Of a stretch of DNA of 64,000 nt, positions 52,986 to 61,759 are shown one piece after another. Source of the stretch: Bacteroidota bacterium (GTDB lineage Bacteria; Bacteroidota; Ignavibacteria; Kapaibacteriales; Kapaibacteriaceae). The stretch is taken from contig JAFDZT010000004.1 of NCBI GenBank assembly GCA_018266735.1, forward strand, positions 987,973-1,051,972, read 5' to 3'. The notes beneath the pieces were generated by a model. The model ran no database searches, had not been told where the DNA came from, and saw only the letters and a program-made list of their open reading frames with translations. Position 1 is the stretch's first letter. Each line of letters begins with the position of its first letter. Position numbers and translations under genes: made by a program.

Positions 52986-53785
52986 CCGGCCTTGGGTGGC
53001 TGCCAGTTCGCACGCTTCCACTGCATGAGTTCGATCAAAGCATTGCCAACATACACCTTCATCTTGGCCTTGATCGGCACACGTGCTTCGTCGTCGCTGA
53101 ACCAACCTTCAAATGTTCCGGAGATCCCATAGATACCGGTCCAGTTGGCCTCTCCGGAGAAGTACACGCACTTCACAGGATAGTTCACCGCGTCGATCTC
53201 TGCCGCTTCCTGTTTGCCACCGAAGTTGATCACCGTGTTCACGGTGTCATCCATGATCGTGGTCGGGATGCGCAGCGACTTCTTCGCATACAACAATCGG
53301 CGAGCAGCGAATAGGATCGAGCTTCCGTCGTTGTACTTCTTCTTGATGTCGAAATTCTTCGTCGCGGACTTTTCCTTGCCCTTGTATTTCTCCATCACGA
53401 GCTTCCCGGCATCGTAGTCGAAGATGTACTGATCGAAGTCCCACGTGCCCGCATCGTTCTGCGTATTGGCATTGAACTTCATCGAATACATCATGTTCTC
53501 ATCCATCCAACTTTCGTAGATGGAATGCAGCGACACGAAGGGAATGCTCGGATGCGAGTTGATGTAGACCTTGACCTTCGTGCTCTTCTTCCCATCCAAG
53601 GTGGTGAACGGCTCGATCACGGTCTTGATCGTTCCGAGCGTGATGCCCAGATACGAAACGCGATAGGTGAGCTCTTCGCCCGGTTGAATGAGGCCCTGTG
53701 CTTGTATTGTTGTTGTTCCAATGCCCACAATGCAGACCAGAAGGACTGCGAAGGCGGCAATGGTGCGTTGTTTGATCGTCATCAT
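52982..53785 (-). CDS. DUF3108 periplasmic protein
   Basis: 267 residues with an N-terminal signal (AAFAVLLVCIVGIGTTTIQAQ). The fold matches DUF3108: GEELTYRVSYLGITLGTIKTVIE early, YESWMDENMMYSMKFNANTQN in the middle, and the GTFEGWFSDDEARVPIKAKMKVYVG ending. Members are beta-rich periplasmic proteins of undefined function, often linked to envelope or lipid metabolism. Its stop overlaps the kinase start by four bases, and it lies 31 bases after ctpA, so the genes probably form one operon. Confidence 0.85.
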   Translation of the reverse strand: MMTIKQRTIAAFAVLLVCIVGIGTTTIQAQGLIQPGEELTYRVSYLGITLGTIKTVIEPFTTLDGKKSTKVKVYINSHPSIPFVSLHSIYESWMDENMMYSMKFNANTQNDAGTWDFDQYIFDYDAGKLVMEKYKGKEKSATKNFDIKKKYNDGSSILFAARRLLYAKKSLRIPTTIMDDTVNTVINFGGKQEAAEIDAVNYPVKCVYFSGEANWTGIYGISGTFEGWFSDDEARVPIKAKMKVYVGNALIELMQWKRANWQPPKAG

Positions 53786-53816
53786 GTTGTCTTTGTACTC
53801 TTGAAGTCTGTGTGTA

Positions 53817-55439
53817 TCAGCGAAGCTTTGCGATCTTCTTCGCTTCCGGGAACAGTTCCATCGCTTTGAGGAACTGCTTGTCCATGTGGAGCATCACCGA
53901 TGTGTATCCGTTGTTGTTGAACACCATACGTCCAACATAGGCCTTGATCACATCGTGCAGGAAATCTTCGTCTTGCTTGTACTCGTCGTCCTTCCATTCC
54001 ACGTCCTTGGCCTTGGCATTCTTCTTGAGCATGTCGATCACATCGTCGTCGATCTTGAACTCGCGCAAGAACTTGCCCATGTTGCCTTCATACGTTGCTC
54101 GGATCTGCTTGCCGTTCTCCTTCATCAGATCGTCTGCCGTTTGCCAGAACAAATTCTTTGCACGTAGCTTTCGTGCAAGGAATCCGATCGTATCGCTCTT
54201 CACGATGTAGTCAGGCGTCACGCCACCACCACCGTACACAGTACGTCCGCTTGCTGTCTTGAACACCGGACGCTTCTTGAGGTTCGTGTCGGAGTTGTCC
54301 TTGTCGTGCGTGATGTTATCGCCTTCCTCACCTTCGTCCCTACCCTCTCCGCGGTAGTACTTGGACTTGTCGTCGTACGGCCGCTGGATCAGTCGACCGG
54401 ATGGCGTGTAGTATCGCGAGATGGTGAGTCGGAAGGCCGAGCCGTCACCCAAGGTATACTGACGTTGCACCAGGCCCTTGCCAAAGGAGGTCTCGCCGAC
54501 CACCAGACCTCGATCGAGATCTTGGACGGCACCGGAGACGATCTCGCTTGCAGAGGCAGAGCCACCGTTGATCATCACGATCAGCGGAATGTCTTCGAGC
54601 GAACCACCGGGGTTGGAGATGAACTCTTCATCGAATTCCGGGCGACGTCCCTTCGTGTACACGATCTTCTGTCCGCCCGTCAGAAACTCATCGGCGATCC
54701 GATATGCTTGGTCTAGGTAACCGCCCGGATTGTTCCGTAGATCGAGCACCATTTTCTTCATGCCCTGCGAACGAAGGCGTTCCGTGGCCGACATGATCTC
54801 GTCGTACGTGGTGGCGCTGAAGCGATTCACGGTGATATATCCAACATCGGAGCCATCGATCATGAACGAGGCATCAACGCTGTTGATCGGGATCTTATCG
54901 CGCACGATGTCGAAGACCAAGGGGTCCTTTTCACCGGAACGTTTGATGGTGACCTTGACAACGGTACCCTTGGGTCCGCGCAATTTCTTCGGCACCTGCT
55001 CACGCGTGAGCTTGATGGCCGTTGAATCGTTGATCTTGGTGATCTTGTCGCCCGCCTGAATGCCCAAGGCCTCGGACGGTCCACCAACGATGGGCGACAC
55101 GATGGTGATCGTATCGCTCACGATATCGAATTCCACGCCGATGCCTTCGAAGGAACCCTTGAAGTCCTCTTCCACCTTTGTCATCTCCTTAGCGGAGATG
55201 TAGACGGAGTGCGGATCGAGTTCATCGAGCATGCCCTTGATGGCCGCTTCGGTGAGCTTCTGGGTGTCGACTTCTTCGACGTAGTTCTTCTGTGCCATGT
55301 TCAGCACTTCGCTGAACTTGCGCACTTGTTCGAACACATTGTCGCCGCTCACAACCGGTTGGACGTAGAGTCCGAGACCGATGCCGAGGAGGACGCAGGT
55401 CGTGACCAAAATGGACAGACGGAGGGGGGAGGTTTTCAT
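53817..55439 (-). CDS. ctpA: C-terminal processing peptidase (S41, CtpA/Prc type)
   Basis: 540-residue envelope protease. An N-terminal hydrophobic segment (residues 7-28) acts as signal or anchor. A PDZ domain lies around 95-180 (GIGVEFDIVSDTITIVSPIVGGPSEALGIQAGDKI). The S41 core follows, with nucleophile Ser in INGGSASASEIVSGAVQD and Lys in GETSFGKGLVQ. An acidic insert (RDEGEEGDNITHDKD) sits before the C-terminal helical part. First gene of the ctpA-DUF3108-kinase-DUF1569-T9SS run; a TAATTTG-like box is immediately upstream. Confidence 0.94.
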   Translation of the reverse strand: MKTSPLRLSILVTTCVLLGIGLGLYVQPVVSGDNVFEQVRKFSEVLNMAQKNYVEEVDTQKLTEAAIKGMLDELDPHSVYISAKEMTKVEEDFKGSFEGIGVEFDIVSDTITIVSPIVGGPSEALGIQAGDKITKINDSTAIKLTREQVPKKLRGPKGTVVKVTIKRSGEKDPLVFDIVRDKIPINSVDASFMIDGSDVGYITVNRFSATTYDEIMSATERLRSQGMKKMVLDLRNNPGGYLDQAYRIADEFLTGGQKIVYTKGRRPEFDEEFISNPGGSLEDIPLIVMINGGSASASEIVSGAVQDLDRGLVVGETSFGKGLVQRQYTLGDGSAFRLTISRYYTPSGRLIQRPYDDKSKYYRGEGRDEGEEGDNITHDKDNSDTNLKKRPVFKTASGRTVYGGGGVTPDYIVKSDTIGFLARKLRAKNLFWQTADDLMKENGKQIRATYEGNMGKFLREFKIDDDVIDMLKKNAKAKDVEWKDDEYKQDEDFLHDVIKAYVGRMVFNNNGYTSVMLHMDKQFLKAMELFPEAKKIAKLR

Positions 55440-55496
55440 ATAGCCTTCAAATTACGAACGTTCGATGGATGACGGCTCGGTGAAAGGGCTCGTGTA

Positions 55497-58400
55497 TCAG
55501 TGCTTCACGAGGATCCGGCCGGTTTGCATATGCTGGCCACTTCGCACAACACAGGTATAGGCGCCTTCGGGCAGGTCCGTCACGTCGATCTGCAGCGAGC
55601 GCGTTGCCGCGCCGCGCCACGTATAGCCCGCAGCATTGGCCCCTACGGCGTCGATCACCTGCACGGTGCACGCCTCGGTGGGTTGCGAGAGCACGAGCGT
55701 CACGGTATTCGCGGCAGGCAAGGGGGCGGTGAGAAGGGGCACGGTGGAAGGGATGCCAACCACCGACACGCCCACGGGCATGTTGCACCGAGAGATGCCA
55801 TCATACCCTACCGCCTTGCCAACACCTTCCAGGGCAAGTTCCTTTTCGGCACATCCCTTGATGAAGACGATGGTGTCGCGCACGGGCACGAGGTCTGCGC
55901 GCACCGGTTCGAAGCAGACCGTGAGGACGGCGGCAGACCGGGGTGCAAGCGTGATGGGAAGCTGGTGCGCAGGGATCGAATAGCGGATGTTGCCGCGGAT
56001 CATCACCGTGGGAATGGTGATGCTGAAAATGCCGGTGTTCTGAATGGCGATGTTCCTGCAGTCCACCATGCCAAGGTCCACTTCGCCGAAGTTCACAGAG
56101 GTGCCGGCGCCGTCGCTCGAAGTGATGGAGAGCGTGAAGCCGGGAATGGTGTCGAGTCGGACGGAGCGATTGCCCGCCGAGTCCACGGCGACCACGCCCC
56201 AAATAGCATCGGCGAACGGATCGAGGATGGTCACGGCAAAGCGGAAGACGGAGGCCGTGCTATCGGTAACGGTGAGTTGACAATTCTGAAGTCGATCGTA
56301 GGCGATAGCAATGGTATCAAGACCGAAATCGCTTTGCTCGGTCTCGGTGATGGACACGTCGACGTTCGTCGAACACGCATCTACATCGGTCGTGATCTTC
56401 GGTGCGGTATTGTCGACGCGAACATCGACGCTCAAATGCTGGATCGAACGCACGACACATCGATCGCCGATCTTCAACGTGTCGTCGGCCATTCCGGGAA
56501 TGGTGTACGTGGCGCAATACACAAGACGCAGTGAATCACCAGGCGCCATGCGCACCGGCATGGTCGCACCGAGGACGTTGATGCTGTGCGCCCCGAACGA
56601 GATCGAATCGATCACGTGCGGATAGGCGCCGTAGTTGACGATGGTGACGGTGTCGCACCGACCTCTGCCGACCGGCGTGACCCAACTTTTACCGGGAATG
56701 ATGTTCTGACTTCCCACTTCGCGCAGACCAATGGTGAAGCCTGCGAGTTGCACCGACGTTTGCGAGCGTTGCTCTGCAAAGTCCTCGGCCTCGATCACGG
56801 CGGCACCATCGTTGTATGGATTCACGAGCGACATGACGAATCGCACGATGCTTGTTGGGAAAGTTGCGTTCTGGAACGTGAGGACGACGTTGCTATCGGT
56901 ACCGGGGACGAGTTGCACACGCTTGAGACGTGTGTCACCCAAGATGGAATCGGACACGATGCCGTTGAGATCGAAGCAACTTGGTGCACCACCGAATTGT
57001 GGCGGCGTTACGTCGAGCGGACGGAAGGCCATGCCGCCAACGTATCCGTAGGAGTTGGCCTTTCCGTAGCCATACACATAGATCCCGAAGTTCGTGTCGG
57101 CCGACACTGCATGCACACCGCCACCCATGGCAATCTGTGCATAGGAATACTCAGGGTCCGGGAACACACGGAAGCGAGCCGGATTCACAGGCGCTCCGTC
57201 CAGGATCACGGTGCCCACCTTTGGTGTAGGGATCACGATGTTCAACCACTGTTCCTTGTACACGGAATCATCCAGTTGCGGATCGTTCACGGAACCAACG
57301 TACATGTACGACTGAACATTGACGAATCGATACTTGTCCATGAACTGTTCGCTTGGCGGGATCACCATCATGAACGGATCGCCAAAGTTGTTTGCCATGC
57401 CCTGCGATCCGGATGGCGATGAACTCTTTTTGAAGGCGGCAATGAGTGATGGCCGCGTGGTGCGCACCACCGTTGGCTGGAGAAGGGCGCTTTCGTAAAA
57501 CTGTCCCTTCTTGAGAAGAGCCACGGTATCGGCGTCGACGACCACCTTCGTGGAATCGAAGCCGGCAACAACGCGGAAGAGATCGTTCCCGATCTCGATC
57601 TCATCGCTCGGAAGCGCAAAGGGAGCAAGAAAGGCGCGCTTGCCCCACGTGCGCACGGGATTCATCTGCTCGATCACGCAGTCGCGCGACGAGAGTTCCC
57701 CGGCCTGTTGGATGGGCAACGTTGCACGCTGCTGTCCGCCGAACACGGCAACAGGCTTCGAAGCGCGAACCGTCGAACCCGTAAGATCGGCGAATGCATC
57801 GGTGGCGGGATCTGCCTGGACGAGGTAGGACTCGCCACGGTTCAGCAGAACGGATTGGGGTCGCACCACTACGTTTCGATACGTGGGGGCCGTCGGCACG
57901 ATGTCGACCACGGTACTGTCTTCCGTTGCCACAACGGCGAACTGCGATGGCGTCGAGCTTCCGCTCAACGCACCGAAGCCGGCGAGCTTGGCATCCGATG
58001 TGTAGGCCATCACCACATAGTCTTCGGCCAACGCATCCGTGGGCAGCACAAGGAAGGCTTCGCTCGTGAGCTCTGCCTGATTGAGCGCATACACCGTGAT
58101 GTCATCGGCACTTGCGATGTGCACGCTCTGCTGCGCCACCTCTTCGCCTTGACCGCCGGAGTTGTCGATCACACCGCCGTTGTTGAATCCGCGGAGCTCG
58201 TAGGGTTCGTAGTAGGTTTTGAATTCGAAGATCTGCCGCGGGTCGGTGATCGAGAAGTTCACCACACGCACGTTGCCGCCGCGATCGCGTAAGGTAATGG
58301 TTCCGGATGTCGGACGCTCGGCGCCGATCTCGAGATAGATCTGATGCTCGCGCTGACGGAGCGGATCGTTGGGAAGCTGATTGGCGACGTTGTGAAAATT

Positions 58401-58502
58401 CGGCAGGAAGGTGATCCAGAAGTCACGACCCTTGCTATCCGGATAGGGCTGGGCCCATACGGTGGAAGCTGCCAGGAGCATGACGAGGACGATGCGTTTC
58501 AT
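55497..58502 (-). CDS. T9SS-exported protein with IgGFc-binding-like N-terminal region
   Basis: 1001 residues. Signal peptide RIVLVMLLAASTVWAQ. Residues about 20-450 (GRDFWITFLPNFHN, TIVVPP-type strands) resemble the IgGFc-binding/PF17517-like region found in many secreted bacterial proteins. Ig-like modules follow. The C-terminus is a T9SS sorting domain (NTVTLVLSQPTEACTVQVID ... GAYTCVVRSGQHMQTGRILVKH). It overlaps the acid-phosphatase stop by four bases and probably shares its transcript. Surface binding function is inferred only from domain likeness. Confidence 0.75.
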   Translation of the reverse strand: MKRIVLVMLLAASTVWAQPYPDSKGRDFWITFLPNFHNVANQLPNDPLRQREHQIYLEIGAERPTSGTITLRDRGGNVRVVNFSITDPRQIFEFKTYYEPYELRGFNNGGVIDNSGGQGEEVAQQSVHIASADDITVYALNQAELTSEAFLVLPTDALAEDYVVMAYTSDAKLAGFGALSGSSTPSQFAVVATEDSTVVDIVPTAPTYRNVVVRPQSVLLNRGESYLVQADPATDAFADLTGSTVRASKPVAVFGGQQRATLPIQQAGELSSRDCVIEQMNPVRTWGKRAFLAPFALPSDEIEIGNDLFRVVAGFDSTKVVVDADTVALLKKGQFYESALLQPTVVRTTRPSLIAAFKKSSSPSGSQGMANNFGDPFMMVIPPSEQFMDKYRFVNVQSYMYVGSVNDPQLDDSVYKEQWLNIVIPTPKVGTVILDGAPVNPARFRVFPDPEYSYAQIAMGGGVHAVSADTNFGIYVYGYGKANSYGYVGGMAFRPLDVTPPQFGGAPSCFDLNGIVSDSILGDTRLKRVQLVPGTDSNVVLTFQNATFPTSIVRFVMSLVNPYNDGAAVIEAEDFAEQRSQTSVQLAGFTIGLREVGSQNIIPGKSWVTPVGRGRCDTVTIVNYGAYPHVIDSISFGAHSINVLGATMPVRMAPGDSLRLVYCATYTIPGMADDTLKIGDRCVVRSIQHLSVDVRVDNTAPKITTDVDACSTNVDVSITETEQSDFGLDTIAIAYDRLQNCQLTVTDSTASVFRFAVTILDPFADAIWGVVAVDSAGNRSVRLDTIPGFTLSITSSDGAGTSVNFGEVDLGMVDCRNIAIQNTGIFSITIPTVMIRGNIRYSIPAHQLPITLAPRSAAVLTVCFEPVRADLVPVRDTIVFIKGCAEKELALEGVGKAVGYDGISRCNMPVGVSVVGIPSTVPLLTAPLPAANTVTLVLSQPTEACTVQVIDAVGANAAGYTWRGAATRSLQIDVTDLPEGAYTCVVRSGQHMQTGRILVKH

Positions 58503-59371
58503 AGTCGTATCTGCGTGACACGATGCCCCTTGGCATCGTAGGCCATAGCCGAGATCTCCGAACCTGTGAATTCCAACACCACAAACCCACCGGACGTTCC
58601 GGCATAGAGCGAGTTCGCTCCCTTTTTTGTGGCACGCGCACCTGCTCCGCCGCCGGACACGATGCACGAGAATGTATCGGAGGGATCGCGAATGATCTGT
58701 ACATCGTGATCATGTCCGCAGAGATACAATTGCACGTGATACCGGTCCAGGATCGGCTTGACGTGTCGAAGCATCACGTCCTGGTCGCCATAGTGTCCGT
58801 ACGACCGAATAGGATGATGTCCGATCACGACCTTCCACTGCTCCTTTGCCGACATGAGCGTTTCTTCAAGCCAGGTGAGCTGTTCATGCCGGTATGGACT
58901 TCCCTGCATGATCGGCTGTGTGTCTAGACCCACGAACCGCACGTTGGTTACTCCCTCCACCGAGTCCTTCCACGAATACCAACGGGCAGGCATGTTCCAT
59001 CGCGGATTGCGCTGTCCGTAGGCGATCTGCGCGTCGGGGTCCGATCGATGATCGTGATTGCCGAGCACGGCATGCCAAGGGAGGGCGGAAAGGTTCGGAA
59101 GGGCATAGATCTTTTCGAACTTCGACGTCCACTGCGGATCGTCGGCACTCACCACGCCATTCGGATAGATGTTGTCGCCCACGCTGATGATACCCGCAAT
59201 GGCCATCTCTCCGGCAACGGCATTCATGCCGGCAGCCACGGAGCGCTGGAGAGCGCCGCCCGTGCCCCAATCGCCGAGCACGATGTAGCGCTTCGCCGCC
59301 GTTCCCTGCGCCACCGAACGGAGGGCGGGATAGAGTGCAAGGAGTCCTTGGAGAAAGAGGCGACGATTCAC
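58499..59371 (-). CDS. Tat-exported calcineurin-like phosphoesterase (purple-acid-phosphatase type)
   Basis: Metallophosphoesterase of the tartrate-resistant acid phosphatase kind. The fold motifs are in order: GDWG, GDNIY, GNHDH, IGHHPIRSYGHYGDQ, and GHDHD. A twin-arginine-like signal (NRRLFLQGLLALYPALRSVAQ) supports a start at GTG 59371, 290 residues; an upstream codon at 59410 would put the Tat motif 14 residues in. A TACTTTCG box lies four bases before the GTG. Periplasmic or surface phosphate scavenging is the expected role. It overlaps the T9SS gene 55497-58502. Confidence 0.85.
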   Translation of the reverse strand: MNRRLFLQGLLALYPALRSVAQGTAAKRYIVLGDWGTGGALQRSVAAGMNAVAGEMAIAGIISVGDNIYPNGVVSADDPQWTSKFEKIYALPNLSALPWHAVLGNHDHRSDPDAQIAYGQRNPRWNMPARWYSWKDSVEGVTNVRFVGLDTQPIMQGSPYRHEQLTWLEETLMSAKEQWKVVIGHHPIRSYGHYGDQDVMLRHVKPILDRYHVQLYLCGHDHDVQIIRDPSDTFSCIVSGGGAGARATKKGANSLYAGTSGGFVVLEFTGSEISAMAYDAKGHRVTQIRL

Positions 59372-59375
59372 GTCT

Positions 59376-59383
59376 CGAAAGTA
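59376..59383 (-). promoter_or_regulatory. Candidate -7 promoter element for the acid phosphatase
   Basis: On the minus strand TACTTTCG, four bases (AGAC), then GTG at 59371; leaderless spacing. The plus-strand partner GATATTCG (59385-59392) stands four bases before the TrmH GTG at 59397, so the two promoters overlap in a 25-base gap. Confidence 0.45.
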
Positions 59384-59396
59384 CGATATTCGCGGC

Positions 59397-59936
59397 GTGC
59401 GCAAACTCACTCACGAAGAACTTCTTGCTCGCCGCCTGACCGTGGCCGAGGCGTCCACGGTACCGCGTCATGCCGTCACGGTGGTCCTGCAGGACATCCG
59501 CAGCATGTACAACGTTGGTTCGATCTTCCGCACGGCCGATGCCATGCGGATCGAACGGATCATTCTGACGGGCTATACGCCCACACCACCACGACCGGAG
59601 ATCAAGAAAACGGCGCTCGGAGCCGACGACACGGTGCCCTGGTCGTATGAAGGCGATATATTCGTGGCCCTTGCGGCGGAGCGAGCTCGCGGGTCCCGCA
59701 TCGTGGCACTCGAGCTCACCACCACGTCTCTTCCCATTTCTTCCCTTTCCACCGTGTCCCCTGCCACACCTTCACCGATCACCTTGGTCCTCGGCAACGA
59801 GATCTCGGGCGTGAGCGACGATGTGCTCGCCGTGTGCGATGCATCCGTCGAGATCCCCATGGAAGGGGTGAAGCATTCGCTGAATGTTGCGGTGGCTGCC
59901 GGGATCGCTCTGTACGAGGCCATTCAATGTCGATGA
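59397..59936 (+). CDS. SpoU/TrmH-family RNA 2'-O-methyltransferase
   Basis: A 179-residue knotted SPOUT methyltransferase with motif 1 VVLQDIRSMYNVGSIFRTADA, motif 2 TLVLGNEISGVSDDVLAVCD and motif 3 IPMEGVKHSLNVAVAAGIALYE. It acts on tRNA or rRNA; the exact site cannot be inferred. There is no N-terminal RNA-binding extension, which suits TrmH-like small enzymes. GTG start at 59397. It overlaps the next gene by ten bases. Confidence 0.92.
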   Translation: MRKLTHEELLARRLTVAEASTVPRHAVTVVLQDIRSMYNVGSIFRTADAMRIERIILTGYTPTPPRPEIKKTALGADDTVPWSYEGDIFVALAAERARGSRIVALELTTTSLPISSLSTVSPATPSPITLVLGNEISGVSDDVLAVCDASVEIPMEGVKHSLNVAVAAGIALYEAIQCR

Positions 59937-60700
59937 AACTTGCCGTCCCCACGAACCCCCTCTACACACCGCTTGTTGCCAATGCCCAGCGTGTGTGCGA
60001 CGATCGGGGGTGGACGTTGATCCGCGCCTCGGAAGACGAGTGCGCATCGTTGATGCTGCGCAACATGGTCGACGCGGCCCTGCTCACACCGTATGGATAT
60101 GGCGTTGCCGTGTCGAAGGTGGACTACCGCATCGTTCCTGCACCGATGATGATGGCGCACGACTACACCAACATCGCCGGCGTGTGGTTCCGCGAACACT
60201 GTCACGACGTGCGCACGATCGCCTCGTCGGCACCGCGCGACTTCATGATGATGATCGGATCGATCGTCCTGTCGGAGAAGTTCGAGATCGTGGCCGACCT
60301 GCAGCACACATCACTCCCCTTTGCAGAGGCCATCACGTCGATCGATGCCCTGGTGGAATGGGCGCGCGACACTGTTGCCCCCACGCTCGATATCACCGAG
60401 GAATGGTCGGACCTTGTGGAGACGCCGTTGCCACTGGCCTTCTGGGTGACGCGCATGGACAACGAGGACATCGACGCTGTGCAAGATGCCTTTGTCTCGA
60501 TGGCCGATGCGTCGGCATCGCAAGAACGCGAGATCACGGAAGTGGTGCCCACCGAAGGCGATCACTTTCCGCGCGAAGGTCGCATCTCGTTCCGCTGGAG
60601 CGACGATGTGGAAGAGGCGTTGTTCGCTACGCTGCAGATCCTCTTCTTCCATCAGCACTTCCCTGAACTCCCCGCCGTGAAGATCCTTGGCCGCGACTAG
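59927..60700 (+). CDS. MqnA/MqnD-like periplasmic-binding-fold protein
   Basis: 257 residues starting MSMKLAVPTNPLYTPLV. The overall layout, with a short beta strand, ligand-binding loop and MVDAALLTPYGYGVAVSKVDYRI, resembles the type 2 periplasmic-binding fold of MqnA/MqnD futalosine-pathway menaquinone enzymes. It lacks a clear signature and other mqn genes are not adjacent, so the assignment is weak. ATG 59927 overlaps the TrmH stop region. It is followed by the GH113 gene with overlap. Confidence 0.5.
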   Translation: MSMKLAVPTNPLYTPLVANAQRVCDDRGWTLIRASEDECASLMLRNMVDAALLTPYGYGVAVSKVDYRIVPAPMMMAHDYTNIAGVWFREHCHDVRTIASSAPRDFMMMIGSIVLSEKFEIVADLQHTSLPFAEAITSIDALVEWARDTVAPTLDITEEWSDLVETPLPLAFWVTRMDNEDIDAVQDAFVSMADASASQEREITEVVPTEGDHFPREGRISFRWSDDVEEALFATLQILFFHQHFPELPAVKILGRD

Positions 60701-61721
60701 GTCCGGCTGGATCGGCCTGCTCGCCCTTGTCGTGCTCGTTGGCTGTTCCTCTCCCGACGCGCCCGTGGACGATCCGCAACGCAACGGAGCGCCTCCCATT
60801 GCAGGCTGCACCTACACCTCGTGGGACAGTGCCGGCTTTCGCACCGGTGCCACCACCGGAGCGATGGCAGAGATGGTGATGCAGACCGCCGCAACATGGG
60901 TGATGATCTGCGTCACCGAATACCACAATGCCACTACCGATGCGATCGCACCCGACGCACAGGGAACCAGTACGGAGGAAGACCTTCGCGCTGCCATTGC
61001 TGAAGCGCATGGGCGTGGACTGAAGGTGTTGCTCACGCCGCACGTCGACACGTACACGGGCGCATGGCGCGCCAGCATGACCCCCACCGATGCATGGTTC
61101 CGTTCGTACGAGCAATTCATTCGGAAGTATGCGCAGTTGGCACGCTCCACGCAGTGCGAGATGTTCTGCATCGGCACCGAGCTCGTACGCGCAACACAGC
61201 CGAACTACGATGCACGATGGCGCGCGATCATCGCGTCCATTCGCGCGGACTACAACGGACCGTTGACGTATGCGGCGAACTGGAACGGCTACCCGCAGTA
61301 CGGCATCATGCTCGACGAGTACGAGCAGATCACGTTCTGGTCGGCGCTCGACTACATCGGTATCGACTGGTATGCACCCTACGGCGCCTTCACCGATCGG
61401 TACAACCGCATCCATGCGCTCAGCACGGCCACCGGCGTTCCGGTGCTGCTTACGGAGACCGGATGTCCGAGCGTCGAAGGGGCCCTCGATCGGCCATGGG
61501 ACTACACCGCGCTCATCACGGCGGGCAACGCCGCAAGTGAGTCGACCCAACGCACGTACTACGATGCCGTGATCCATTCGTTTGGCAAGGCGGAATGGTG
61601 CAAGGGTCTGTTCTGGTGGAATTGGGAAAGCATCCCGTCGGCCCTCGAGTCCAAGCAGTACACACCGCGGAACAAGTCGGCGGCCCCTCTTGTCAAGGCC
61701 TTCTATCAAGGAGCCGTGTAA
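60687..61721 (+). CDS. Glycoside hydrolase family 113-like lipoprotein
   Basis: 344 residues from a TTG at 60687. A lipobox (VVLVGCSS, Cys20) follows the signal. The mature protein is a TIM-barrel-like GH113-type enzyme: LTPHVDTYTGAWRASM, CIGTELVRA with probable acid/base Glu165, and VPVLLTETGCPS with probable nucleophile Glu257. Family members include beta-mannanases and related hydrolases. The TTG start overlaps the previous gene and is the only candidate before the signal. Substrate unknown. Confidence 0.75.
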   Translation: MAATRSGWIGLLALVVLVGCSSPDAPVDDPQRNGAPPIAGCTYTSWDSAGFRTGATTGAMAEMVMQTAATWVMICVTEYHNATTDAIAPDAQGTSTEEDLRAAIAEAHGRGLKVLLTPHVDTYTGAWRASMTPTDAWFRSYEQFIRKYAQLARSTQCEMFCIGTELVRATQPNYDARWRAIIASIRADYNGPLTYAANWNGYPQYGIMLDEYEQITFWSALDYIGIDWYAPYGAFTDRYNRIHALSTATGVPVLLTETGCPSVEGALDRPWDYTALITAGNAASESTQRTYYDAVIHSFGKAEWCKGLFWWNWESIPSALESKQYTPRNKSAAPLVKAFYQGAV

Positions 61722-61724
61722 GCG

Positions 61725-61732
61725 TATCTTTG
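61725..61732 (+). promoter_or_regulatory. Candidate promoter element for the transaldolase gene
   Basis: TATCTTTG, an exact TAnnTTTG (-7) match, 28 bases before the ATG at 61760. A GGAG ribosome-binding site (61750-61753) lies between. Confidence 0.6.
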
Positions 61733-61759
61733 CAGACTGAATTTTTCACGGAGAATAGC

